This document shows positions 18,216 through 26,044 of a DNA stretch of 64,000 nucleotides, in pieces. A program made the translations under genes and the position numbers. The notes beneath the pieces were generated by a model. The model did no database searches. It saw nothing but the letters and a program-made list of their open reading frames with translations, and was not told where the DNA came from. Every line of letters starts with the position of its first letter. The first letter of the stretch is position 1. Origin of the DNA: Streptomyces meridianus (lineage in GTDB: Bacteria > Actinomycetota > Actinomycetes > Streptomycetales > Streptomycetaceae); the NCBI RefSeq assembly GCF_023703325.1, contig NZ_JAMQGM010000056.1, positions 1 through 64,000 of the forward strand. Reading direction: 5' to 3'.

Positions 18216-18619
18216 ACGTCCCCCAAGGGGTGATCAATCCAGCAAGAAGGCTCGAGCGATGTCCTGATTCCCCGACGGTGGGTGCATGGGTGTTCGGACG
18301 GCCGGAACCATGCCAGCGTTAAACGATGTATGTCAATAGACCGATGAGGAATTGCTCCGAGGCGGCCGTCCCATCTGTCACGAAAGGAAGCTGTGGCGCT
18401 TCAGGTTGGCGATTGTGACCAGTGGGGGCATCTTTTCTGCTGTTGCATCGATCGGCATTCATCGATGCGATGGCCTTCCCAGGTGTGGTGAGGTCGTGTC
18501 ACACTCCTGACGAACTCCAGGGCTTCGGGGGAACCGAGACCGAGCCCGACGGTGTGCCGGCACGTCGGCTCGAAGGCCGGTCCCGATACGGCTTCACCGG
18601 CCTGAGGAGGCTCCACGAC
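18216..18619. promoter_or_regulatory. Divergent control region between the two radical SAM genes
   Basis: 404 bases, no convincing gene. It holds AT-rich DNA around 18318-18345 and, at 18445-18468, a perfect 8-bp inverted repeat GCATCGAT / ATCGATGC with an 8-base spacer. The ATCGAT core matches the putative ArsR operators at 9145 and 9415, so the divergent operons are probably under the same type of repressor. Confidence 0.5.
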
Positions 18620-20533
18620 ATGACTCGGAAGTTGCTGCCCCTGGTCCAGGCGCCCGCCCCCGCGCAGGAGGCTCCCGGCTCACCCGCCCGGCAGTTGCGG
18701 GTCGCGCTGGTCAACATGCCGTGGGCGCGCGTCGATGCGCCGTCGATCCAGTGCGGGCTGCTGGCCTCCGTCGTCAGAAACGCCGGCCACGAATGCCGTG
18801 TGCACTACCTGAACGTCGAGTTGGCCGCTCTGCTCGGCCACCGGACCTACAACGGGATCTCCGAGGCGGGTGGCGAGCGTCTGCACCAGTTCGGCGAGTG
18901 GCTCTTCTCCTACGCCGCCTTCGGCGACGTTCGCACCGAGGCGGAGTACCACGGTGAATTCCCCGAGGTGGTGAACATCTGGAGGGACGTCACGGGCGAA
19001 GGACCGGAGGAAATCCACGCTCTGCGCCGCGACGTGCTTCCCCAGTGGCTCGCTCGCTGCATCGAGGGCATCGACTGGTCCTCGTACGACGTCGTCGGTT
19101 TCTCCTCGACCTTCCTGCAGAACACGGCATCGCTCGCGATCGGCCGCATTCTCAAAGAGCGGTTCCCGGAGCTGGTCCAGGTCTACGGCGGCGCCAACTT
19201 CGACGGGGAGATGGGCCCCGAGTACCTCGAGCACATCTCCTGGATCGACCACGTCGTCACCGGGGAGGGGGACCTGGCCTTCCCGACGCTCCTCAACCGC
19301 ATCGCCGCCGGCGATCCCGCCGTCGTTCCGGGTGTCCGCTCGCGGGGGCAGACCGAGTCCGCCGGTGAGTCGCAGCGCACTCAGGACCTCGACACGCTGC
19401 CGGTCCCCGACTACACCGAGTACTTCGAGAGCCTGCACCGGCACGGTCGGTCGGTGGTCCTGGGCGACACGCCGGTCAAACTGCTTGTCGAGTTCTCCCG
19501 CGGCTGCTGGTGGGGGCAGAAGCACCACTGCACGTTCTGCGGTCTCAATGCCCTGGGCATGGGCTTCCGGCCCAAGAGCGGCGCCCGGGCCCTGGCAGAG
19601 CTCGAACAGCTGCTGCGTGATCATCCGGTGGCGCACGTGGAAGCCGTGGACAACATCCTCGACATGAAGCATCTGACCTCGCTGTGTGCCGAGCTGGCCG
19701 AACGGCACTGGGACGTCAGCGTGTTCTACGAGGTCAAGGCGAACCTGACCCGCGCACAGCTGTCGACCCTGATCCGCTCGGGCATCAACCGCATTCAGCC
19801 CGGCATCGAGAGCCTGAGCAGCCACGTCCTCGACCTGATGCGCAAAGGCTCCACGAAACTGATCAACATCCGGCTCCTCAAGTGGGCGCAGTACTACGGC
19901 ATCACCGTCGACTGGAACATCCTGTGCGGCTTTCCGGGCGAGACCGACACGGACTACGAGGAGCAGGCGCAACTGATGCCGCTGCTGCATCACCTGCGCC
20001 CGCCGGCCTGCGGTGGGGTGCTGTGGCTGGAGCGCTTCAGCCCCTACTTCACGGATGCCTCCTTCGCTCTGACGAATGTGCGCCCGCGGGCCTGCTACCA
20101 GTACATCTACCCGGAGAGCCTTGACCACTCCAAGATCGCTTACTACTTCGACTACGAGGCCCCGGACATCGCATCACCCGAGGCCCGGGACCGAATGTAC
20201 GGAGCGGTCGGTGAGTGGCGGCAGAAGTGGCGTGGCGACAACCTGCCCAGCCTCACGTACGAGAGCCTTCCCGGACGCATGGACATCGTCGATCGCCGTA
20301 CGGAACAGGAGCGGCGCACCCTCCTGGAGGGCTGGCGGGCCGAGGCCTACGAGGCCTGCGGCGACAGTGCCCGCAGCGCCAAGCGCATCCACCAGGATCT
20401 CCTGGACGCCGGTGCCGACATCTCGCTCGACCAGGTGACGGCGTTCCTGGACGACTGCTGTGACGACGGCCTGGTGGTGTCCGAGGACGGCAAGTACCTG
20501 GCACTGGCACTGCCGCAGAACAGGCAGTGGTGA
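18620..20533 (+). CDS. B12-domain-type radical SAM protein of the RiPP-maturation/ArsL-like group
   Basis: 637 residues from ATG 18620 (GAGGAGG at 18604; an upstream frame to 18422 lacks a site). The N-terminal Rossmann domain (26-240) with VGFSSTFLQNTASLAIGRIL and VYGGANFDGEMG resembles cobalamin domains but lacks DxHxxG. The radical SAM core has the wide CX7CX2C cluster motif in RGCWWGQKHHCTFCG (Cys296, 304, 307), typical of proteins annotated RiPP maturation radical SAM protein 1. QPGIESLSSHVLDLMRKG follows. A C-terminal winged-helix-like region (about 570-637) completes it. No precursor peptide was seen nearby. It may carry out a second radical step (alkylation or C-methylation) on the arsenical. 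Confidence 0.8.
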   Translation: MTRKLLPLVQAPAPAQEAPGSPARQLRVALVNMPWARVDAPSIQCGLLASVVRNAGHECRVHYLNVELAALLGHRTYNGISEAGGERLHQFGEWLFSYAAFGDVRTEAEYHGEFPEVVNIWRDVTGEGPEEIHALRRDVLPQWLARCIEGIDWSSYDVVGFSSTFLQNTASLAIGRILKERFPELVQVYGGANFDGEMGPEYLEHISWIDHVVTGEGDLAFPTLLNRIAAGDPAVVPGVRSRGQTESAGESQRTQDLDTLPVPDYTEYFESLHRHGRSVVLGDTPVKLLVEFSRGCWWGQKHHCTFCGLNALGMGFRPKSGARALAELEQLLRDHPVAHVEAVDNILDMKHLTSLCAELAERHWDVSVFYEVKANLTRAQLSTLIRSGINRIQPGIESLSSHVLDLMRKGSTKLINIRLLKWAQYYGITVDWNILCGFPGETDTDYEEQAQLMPLLHHLRPPACGGVLWLERFSPYFTDASFALTNVRPRACYQYIYPESLDHSKIAYYFDYEAPDIASPEARDRMYGAVGEWRQKWRGDNLPSLTYESLPGRMDIVDRRTEQERRTLLEGWRAEAYEACGDSARSAKRIHQDLLDAGADISLDQVTAFLDDCCDDGLVVSEDGKYLALALPQNRQW

Positions 20534-20830
20534 GCCGTACCGCCCTCACGGCGCACAGGTCTCCCCCACGAAGCTGCTGTCGGGGAGTGCCCGGCGCGCC
20601 ACCACCTGCCGCCTCACCACGGTGCGTCAGCAAAGTGTGAACAGGCATAGCGGTGGGCCGCTCCGGCTGCCGTTCGGCGATGTGACACGTCGTTCGGGGA
20701 AGGCTTCTCAGGAACCGCTCCCCCGACGGTGGTTCGACCGCATCGGGAGCCCGGGTTGCCCGCCGTCGCGGGCAACCACGACGAATGCAGCGCCGGAGCT
20801 GCGCGGCCGGATTCATCTGCCGGCGCGCGA
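20534..20830. terminator. Convergent intergenic region with hairpin at 20754-20777
   Basis: About 300 bases between the radical SAM gene and arsC. The hairpin GGTTGCCCGC (20754-20763), loop CGTC, GCGGGCAACC (20768-20777) is a perfect 10-bp stem that can end transcription from both sides. No gene in the rest. Confidence 0.7.
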
Positions 20831-21244
20831 TCAGGCCTTGTGCTCGGCGTCGATCTCGGCGATGAGGTTCTCGATGCGCGTCTTGATCTCGTCCCGGATG
20901 GGGCGGACGGCGTCGACGCCCCGACCGGCGGGGTCCTCGAGTTTCCAGTCGAGATAGCGCTTCCCGGGGAAGACCGGGCAGACGTCCCCGCATCCCATCG
21001 TGATGCACACGTCGGAGGCTTTGACCGCGTCCGCGGTGAGGACCTTGGGTGTCTCGGACGCGACGTCGATGCCGACTTCCTTCATGGCTTCGACGACAGC
21101 AGGATTCACGGTGTCCGCCGGCGCGGAGCCGGCGGAGCGGACCTCGATGCGGTCCCCGGCCAGATGACTCAGCCACGCGGCAGCCATTTGCGAACGCCCG
21201 GCGTTGTGGACGCACACGAACAGGACGGAGGGCTTCTCGGACAT
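20831..21244 (-). CDS. arsC: Arsenate reductase, LMW phosphatase fold
   Basis: 137 residues. The P-loop nucleophile motif is CVHNAGRS with Cys11 and Arg17, preceded by LFV. Cys80, Cys85 and Cys89 (VCITMGCGDVCP) are the redox relay cysteines of thioredoxin- or mycothiol-linked ArsC; the RPIRDEI region supplies the general-acid loop. It reduces arsenate to arsenite, the form methylated by ArsM, exported by Acr3 and used for C-As bonds. Divergent from the arsR-acr3 operon. Confidence 0.93.
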   Translation of the reverse strand: MSEKPSVLFVCVHNAGRSQMAAAWLSHLAGDRIEVRSAGSAPADTVNPAVVEAMKEVGIDVASETPKVLTADAVKASDVCITMGCGDVCPVFPGKRYLDWKLEDPAGRGVDAVRPIRDEIKTRIENLIAEIDAEHKA

Positions 21245-21283
21245 CGGGGTCCCCTGGGTCGCTCGGCTGGACGGCAGGCTGGA

Positions 21284-21299
21284 ATCAGTGCCAGCTGAT
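21284..21299. promoter_or_regulatory. Candidate ArsR operator of the arsC / arsR-acr3 region
   Basis: ATCAGTGCCAGCTGAT (ATCAG, 6-base spacer, CTGAT) with a further ATCAGT at 21307, in the 71-bp gap between divergent arsC and arsR. Different core from the ATCGAT sites, consistent with a different ArsR. Confidence 0.5.
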
Positions 21300-21315
21300 G
21301 TGACAGTATCAGTCC

Positions 21316-21630
21316 ATGATGACGTCAGCCGAAACTGATCTGATCCGGACCCTGGCCGATCCGCTCAGACTCAAGATCGTGACTCTGCTCGCCCACGAGA
21401 CGCTGTGCACGACACACCTCGTGGAGGAGACAGGAGCCCGGCAGACGAATCTGTCCAATCATCTGCGGATTCTGCGTGAAGCCGGAGTCGTGGAGACCGA
21501 GCCCTGCGGCCGCTTCACCTATTACCGACTCCGTCCCGAGGTCATCGACGCCCTCGCGGTTTCCTTGTCCTCTCTCGCGGACACCGCCCGCTCCACCGTT
21601 GCCAACGACATCAAGAGGTCCTGCCCGTGA
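21316..21630 (+). CDS. arsR: ArsR-family repressor of the acr3 operon
   Basis: 104 residues with ATGATG at the start. Compact winged helix: LADPLRLKIVTLLAHETLCTTHL and RQTNLSNHLRILREAGVVE. Cys31, Cys64 and the C-terminal Cys103 are candidate arsenite ligands, a third distinct arrangement in the window. The stop overlaps the GTG of acr3 (GTGA), so it is translationally coupled to the efflux gene it presumably controls. Confidence 0.87.
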   Translation: MMTSAETDLIRTLADPLRLKIVTLLAHETLCTTHLVEETGARQTNLSNHLRILREAGVVETEPCGRFTYYRLRPEVIDALAVSLSSLADTARSTVANDIKRSCP

Positions 21631-22739
21631 CCGGCACCGCACCCGAGAACACGATCGCGCCGCCCGAGCCGGGCGGCGCCGCTGTTGCCGCAAAACTCTC
21701 CACGCTGGACCGCTTCCTGGCCCTGTGGATCCTGATCGCCATGGCCGTCGGCCTCGGCCTCGGCCGGGCCGTCCCCGGGCTCGGCGAGGCGCTGGCGGCG
21801 GTCGAGGTGGGCGGCATCTCCCTGCCGATCGCCCTCGGCCTGCTGATCATGATGTACCCGGTGCTCGCCAAGGTCCGCTACGACCGCCTGGAGACGGTCA
21901 CCGGGGACAAGCGGCTCATGCTCTCCTCGCTGATCGTGAACTGGGTGCTCGGCCCAGCCGTGATGTTCGCCCTGGCCTGGATCTTCCTGCCGGACCTCCC
22001 GGAGTACCGCACCGGGCTGATCATCGTCGGTCTGGCCCGCTGCATCGCGATGGTGGTCATCTGGAACGACCTCGCGTGCGGGGACCGGGAGGCCACAGCC
22101 GTCCTGGTTGCCCTCAACTCCGTCTTCCAGGTCCTCGCGTTCGGACTCCTCGGCTGGTTCTACCTGGACGCGCTCCCGGGCCTGCTCGGTCTCGGCGACG
22201 GTGAGCGGCTCGAGATCTCCGTGTGGGAGATCGCGGCCAACGTCGTGATCTTCCTGGGCGTACCGTTGTCGGCAGGGTTCCTGACCCGGCATCTCGGCGA
22301 GAGGAAGCTCGGCCGCGAGGTCTACGAGCAGGGCTTCCTGCCGAAGATCGGCCCGTTCGCCCTCTACGGCCTGCTGTTCACGATCGTGCTCCTCTTCGCC
22401 CTGCAGGGTGAGACCATCACCAGCCGGCCACTGGACGTCGCACGGATCGCCCTGCCGCTGCTGGCCTACTTCGCCCTCATGTGGTTCGGCACCTTCGCCC
22501 TCGGTAAGGGCCTCAGGATGGCCTACGACCGCACCGCCACCCTTGCCTTCACCGCGGCGGGCAACAACTTCGAGCTGGCCATCGCCGTCGCCATCGCCAC
22601 CTTCGGGGCGACGTCGGGACAGGCGCTCTCCGGCGTCGTCGGCCCCCTGATCGAGGTGCCCGTGCTGGTCGCCCTGGTCCACGTCTCCCTGTCCTGGCGC
22701 AAGAGCTTCACACCGCCGCTCCGGGGAAGCGATCGGTGA
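21627..22739 (+). CDS. acr3: Arsenite efflux permease Acr3
   Basis: 370 residues, ten hydrophobic helices. VGLARCIAMVVIWNDLACGD contains the conserved transport Cys (Cys139) of Acr3. AAGNNFELAIAVAIATFG holds the conserved acidic residue in a late helix, as in bile acid/arsenite transporters. It exports arsenite across the cytoplasmic membrane using the proton gradient. Start GTG 21627 overlaps arsR, and its stop overlaps the next gene: a three-gene operon. Confidence 0.94.
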   Translation: MTGTAPENTIAPPEPGGAAVAAKLSTLDRFLALWILIAMAVGLGLGRAVPGLGEALAAVEVGGISLPIALGLLIMMYPVLAKVRYDRLETVTGDKRLMLSSLIVNWVLGPAVMFALAWIFLPDLPEYRTGLIIVGLARCIAMVVIWNDLACGDREATAVLVALNSVFQVLAFGLLGWFYLDALPGLLGLGDGERLEISVWEIAANVVIFLGVPLSAGFLTRHLGERKLGREVYEQGFLPKIGPFALYGLLFTIVLLFALQGETITSRPLDVARIALPLLAYFALMWFGTFALGKGLRMAYDRTATLAFTAAGNNFELAIAVAIATFGATSGQALSGVVGPLIEVPVLVALVHVSLSWRKSFTPPLRGSDR

Positions 22740-22939
22740 CGGGCCGAAAGCCGGACGGCCTGATCGTCAGGGCCGAACGCTGGGTGCACACGAACCGGCT
22801 CGCCCTCGCGGTGCTGTTGGGAGTGCTCTGGATCGGTGTGATGTTCCTGTTCATCCGCGACGTCCTGATCGCGGTGATCTGCGGTGCCGTCGTCGCCGTG
22901 ATCCTTTCGCGCACCCTGCCCAAATCCCCCGGCGTATGA
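22736..22939 (+). CDS. Small two-helix membrane protein coupled to acr3
   Basis: 67 residues, GTG start overlapping the acr3 stop. Basic N-terminus then two hydrophobic segments, LALAVLLGVLWIGVMFLFI and VLIAVICGAVVAVILS. No family recognised. Position suggests an accessory or stabilising subunit of Acr3 or a membrane anchor. Confidence 0.7.
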   Translation: MTGRKPDGLIVRAERWVHTNRLALAVLLGVLWIGVMFLFIRDVLIAVICGAVVAVILSRTLPKSPGV

Positions 22940-23105
22940 CGCCGATTGCCGGCGCAGTGTGGCCGGCGGCGGCCGGTCCGAGGCCGTCGCCGGCCATCAC
23001 CCGGCACCGCTCGGCTTCCATGCCGCGGCTTTCGACACCCAGCCGGCGCGGGGCGGCCCAGGACCACCACCCGGCCTGGGCCACCGGCCGGCCATCCGTC
23101 GTTCT

Positions 23106-23480
23106 TCAGGCCGCCGAGTCCGTGCTCAGCAGCCGGCCCATGGCAGCGAGCACAGCGGGGTCGACCCGGTAGTACACCCAGGTGCCGCGCCGTTCGGAGG
23201 TCAGCAGCCCCGCCTCCCTGAGCTTCTTCAGGTGGTGGGAGACCGTGGGCTGCGAGACGCCGACATCGGAGATGTCACACACGCACGCCTCGCCGCCCGC
23301 GTAGGATGCGACCGCGGAGAACAGCCGCAGACGCACCGGGTCGGCGAGCGCCTTGAACATCCTGGCCGTCCGCTCGGCTTCCTCGGCACTCAGGGGCCGT
23401 TCGGTGAGCGGTGGGCAGCACGGCGCGACAGCTTGGGGAGCCTCGGGCTCGAGCAGCGGCAGCACCTCGGTGTTCGACAT
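23106..23480 (-). CDS. arsR: ArsR-family arsenite-responsive repressor (N-terminal Cys pair type)
   Basis: 124 residues, ATG 23480. Cys21-Cys22 (APCCPP) plus Cys66/Cys68 (EACVCDISD) give the C. glutamicum-type As(III) site. The helix-turn-helix is nearly identical to that of the ArsR at 8400 (VSQPTVSHHLKKLREAG, SERRGTWVYYR), so they are paralogues likely to recognise similar DNA. Divergent from the flavin monooxygenase; repeated TCTATGTTGAC boxes lie between them. Confidence 0.88.
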   Translation of the reverse strand: MSNTEVLPLLEPEAPQAVAPCCPPLTERPLSAEEAERTARMFKALADPVRLRLFSAVASYAGGEACVCDISDVGVSQPTVSHHLKKLREAGLLTSERRGTWVYYRVDPAVLAAMGRLLSTDSAA

Positions 23481-23483
23481 GCA

Positions 23484-23634
23484 TCTATGTTGACACGCTT
23501 CGAACCAGACTGACACCCCCGCCGTCCGTCGAGCACCCTCCCGCCGCCGGGTCGCGGCCGAAGACTCTCGGCCCACCGGCCGACACGATCCGCCACTCAA
23601 ACCCTTTACGACTTTGATGCGTGTCTATGTTGAC
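23484..23634. promoter_or_regulatory. Paired TCTATGTTGAC boxes, candidate ArsR operators
   Basis: The identical 11-mer TCTATGTTGAC occurs at 23484-23494, three bases upstream of arsR, and at 23624-23634, about 70 bases before the monooxygenase. Both are AT-rich islands in GC-rich DNA; the second extends into TGACGATTGTCGAATCAAAT. They likely let the neighbouring ArsR control both directions. Confidence 0.6.
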
Positions 23635-23706
23635 GATTGTCGAATCAAATGCCATGCTCGGAAAGCGAGACATCGACGAACATCTAAGCAATAGGAGCCG
23701 AGGACC

Positions 23707-25059
23707 GTGAACGCCTCCGCAGTCGCCGATCTGCCCGTCGTCGTGATCGGGGCCGGCCCCGTCGGATTGGCCGCAGCTGCCCATCTCGTGGACCGGGGGA
23801 TCGAACCGCTGGTCCTCGAATCGGGGCCGGCCGCCGGTGCCGCCGTGCGCGACTGGTCACACGTCCGGCTGTTCTCCCCGTGGAGAGAGGTCACCGACGC
23901 AGCCGCGGAGAAATTGCTCGCCCCGACCGGATGGACCCTGCCCGACGCGACGACGTACCCCACAGGGGGCGACTGGGCCGAGCGGTATCTCCAGCCCCTC
24001 GCCGACGCCCTCGGGAACACGGTGCGCTTCGGGACCACCGTCACCGCCGTCTCCCGACTCGGCCGGGATCGCATCGTCGACGCCGAACGTGAGGCCCAGC
24101 CCTTCGTCGTCCACGTCACGGAGCAGGACGGGAACGAGGAGCGCGTCCTCGCCCGGGCCGTCATCGACGCCTCCGGCACCTGGGACAACCCCGGACCGGC
24201 CGGTGGCAGCGGGCTTCCGGCACTGGGCGAAAGTGCGACGGCAGACCGGCTCGTCCACCGTGTACCCGATTTCACCGACGAAGCCGTCCGCGCCTCCTAC
24301 GCCGGCAAACGCACCGCCGTCATCGGCTCCGGGGCATCAGCCTTCACCGCTCTCGCCCAACTGGCCGAACTCGCCCGGGCGGAGGACGGACGAGGAACAC
24401 GAGGGCTGTGGATTCTGCGCCGCACCATGACCGATTCCACCTTCGGCGGAGGCGAAGCAGACCGACTGCCCGCCCGCGGTGCGCTCGGCCTTGCTGCGAA
24501 GCGCGCGCTCGACGACGGACACGTCGACGCGGTCACCGGCTTCCGCGTCGCGGCGATCGAGCGCGTGACCGACGGACGCCTGGTCCTGGTCGGCGAGGAC
24601 GGACGCCGCCTGGAACCCGTCGACCGTGTGATCGTGCTGACGGGCTTCCGCCCGGACCTGTCATTCCTCTCCGAGGTCCGCCTCGGCCTGGACGAGCGCC
24701 TCCAGGCGCCACTGGAGCTCGCGCCACTGATCGACCCCAACCAGCATTCGTGCGGCACCGTCGCGCCCCACGGGTACCGGGAACTCTCCCATCCCGAGCA
24801 GAACTTCTACCTGGTCGGCATGAAGTCCTACGGCCGCGCCCCGACCTTCCTGGCTCTGACCGGCTACGAGCAGGTCCGATCCGTCGTCGCGGCCATCGAC
24901 GGTGACCTCACGGCAGCCGACCGGGTCCACCTCACCCTTCCGGAGACAGGCGTGTGCGCCGGCGCCGGCCTCCACGGCCGACCGGAAACCGCCCCGGAAC
25001 CGGACGACGGCTGCCGCACGGCCGCATCCGCAGCAGCCCGCACCAACTCCCTCACCTGA
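23707..25059 (+). CDS. arsO: ArsO-like flavin-dependent monooxygenase
   Basis: 450 residues from GTG 23707 (AGGAG upstream). The FAD-binding Rossmann motif is VVVIGAGPVGLAAAAHLVDRG. The second, NAD(P)-binding motif is AVIGSGASAFTALAQL around residue 205. VIVLTGFRPDLSFL is the C-terminal FAD-contact segment (ATGxRPD type). Such proteins recur in actinobacterial ars operons as ArsO, proposed to work with arsenic detoxification by an unsettled mechanism. Followed by arsI after 36 bases in the same operon. Confidence 0.75.
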   Translation: MNASAVADLPVVVIGAGPVGLAAAAHLVDRGIEPLVLESGPAAGAAVRDWSHVRLFSPWREVTDAAAEKLLAPTGWTLPDATTYPTGGDWAERYLQPLADALGNTVRFGTTVTAVSRLGRDRIVDAEREAQPFVVHVTEQDGNEERVLARAVIDASGTWDNPGPAGGSGLPALGESATADRLVHRVPDFTDEAVRASYAGKRTAVIGSGASAFTALAQLAELARAEDGRGTRGLWILRRTMTDSTFGGGEADRLPARGALGLAAKRALDDGHVDAVTGFRVAAIERVTDGRLVLVGEDGRRLEPVDRVIVLTGFRPDLSFLSEVRLGLDERLQAPLELAPLIDPNQHSCGTVAPHGYRELSHPEQNFYLVGMKSYGRAPTFLALTGYEQVRSVVAAIDGDLTAADRVHLTLPETGVCAGAGLHGRPETAPEPDDGCRTAASAAARTNSLT

Positions 25060-25095
25060 CCGGGTTGTTGATCCTCCCACCCAAGGAGACACGCC

Positions 25096-25566
25096 ATGAA
25101 CCGCATACAGCTCGCCCTCCGGGTCCCCGACCTCGAGGCCTCGATCGCCTTCTACACCCGTCTCTTCGGCACGCAACCGGCCAAGGTCCGTGACGGCTAC
25201 GCCAACTTCGCCGTCGCGGAGCCCCCGCTCAAGCTCGTGCTCATCCAGGGGGCCCCGGACGACGACACCCGACTGGACCATCTCGGCATCGAGGTCGACA
25301 CCACTGACGCGGTGACCGGCGCAGGCAGGCGCCTGCAGGCCGCCGGCCTCACCACCGCTGAGGAGAACGACACCACCTGCTGCTACGCGCTGCAGGACAA
25401 GGTCTGGGTCCACGGCCCAGGCCAGGAGCCCTGGGAGGTCTACGTCGTCAAGGCCGACGCCGAGACACTGACCAAGCAGCACGACAGCGTCTGCTGCGCC
25501 GGCCCCGACGCCGAGAACAACGACCGGGGGGAGCCCGCGGCGGCCACGACCGGCACCTGCTGCTGA
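25096..25566 (+). CDS. arsI: ArsI-like C-As lyase (vicinal-oxygen-chelate dioxygenase)
   Basis: 156 residues, glyoxalase/CadI-type fold with two beta-alpha-beta-beta-beta modules. The metal site is Gln5, His62 (LDHLGIEVD) and Glu114 (EPWEVYVV). The substrate-binding vicinal cysteines are Cys95-Cys96 in NDTTCCYALQDKVW, the hallmark of ArsI, which splits the C-As bond of trivalent organoarsenicals with Fe(II) and oxygen. A tail with SVCCAGPD and a terminal TGTCC adds two more Cys pairs. Its presence beside putative C-As-forming enzymes is notable. ATG start with AAGGAG. Confidence 0.88.
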   Translation: MNRIQLALRVPDLEASIAFYTRLFGTQPAKVRDGYANFAVAEPPLKLVLIQGAPDDDTRLDHLGIEVDTTDAVTGAGRRLQAAGLTTAEENDTTCCYALQDKVWVHGPGQEPWEVYVVKADAETLTKQHDSVCCAGPDAENNDRGEPAAATTGTCC

Positions 25567-25600
25567 TCTGGCCTGAGCCCCTGAGCCCTCACCGCAACGG

Positions 25601-25636
25601 TGTGCCCGTCCACGAGGAAGCCCGTGGACGGGCACA
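25601..25636 (+). terminator. Hairpin terminator after arsI
   Basis: Perfect 14-bp arms TGTGCCCGTCCACG (25601-25614) and CGTGGACGGGCACA (25623-25636), 8-base loop, 34 bases beyond arsI. It marks the right end of the arsenic locus. Confidence 0.8.
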
Positions 25637-25701
25637 GGTCCGGAAGGCACACGGCAGCCGGGCCGGCCACCAATAATCAAACGCAACTACTACGCCACAC
25701 T

Positions 25702-25749
25702 CGGTGGTGCCCAACCGCGTCGACGTGTCGACGAAGTTGGGCACCACCG
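25702..25749. repeat. Long inverted repeat in a non-coding junction
   Basis: Arms CGGTGGTGCCCAAC (25702-25715) and GTTGGGCACCACCG (25736-25749) are perfect complements around a 20-base centre that itself contains the palindrome CGTCGACGTGTCGACG. The surrounding 25640-26040 has one open frame (25704-26048) without recognisable motif. Perhaps a mobile-element end or second terminator. Confidence 0.5.
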
Positions 25750-26044
25750 GGGTCTGGACCGTGAAGAACATGGAGGCCCCCGTGGCTCCCGGGACGCCGG
25801 ACTTCCACCTCTGGCACAGCTTCCACACCCACCTGACGTACTTCCGGGTCCTTGAGCGGAACGGCGCGCCGACCGGCGTCCGCGACCTGGGGCTGAAGGG
25901 ACCCGGTCACAGGGGGCATCCGCGGGCGAGGTGCCCCCCTTTTTCGGACGTGCGCGGGGATCTCATGGATGCCGAAATCCTTCGCAATCTGCGCAAGGGT
26001 AGACGCCCGTGCAGCGACCCTTCATTCATCGTGGTCCGGCGGCG

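Noticed and set aside
18422..18619. N-terminal extension of the second radical SAM protein
   Set aside because: No ribosome site, crosses the inverted repeat in the control region, whereas ATG 18620 has GAGGAGG at good spacing.
18620..20533. RiPP cluster interpretation of the CX7CX2C radical SAM protein
   Set aside because: No candidate precursor peptide with a leader or repeated core was found within the divergent region or the flanking gaps, and all neighbours are arsenic genes.
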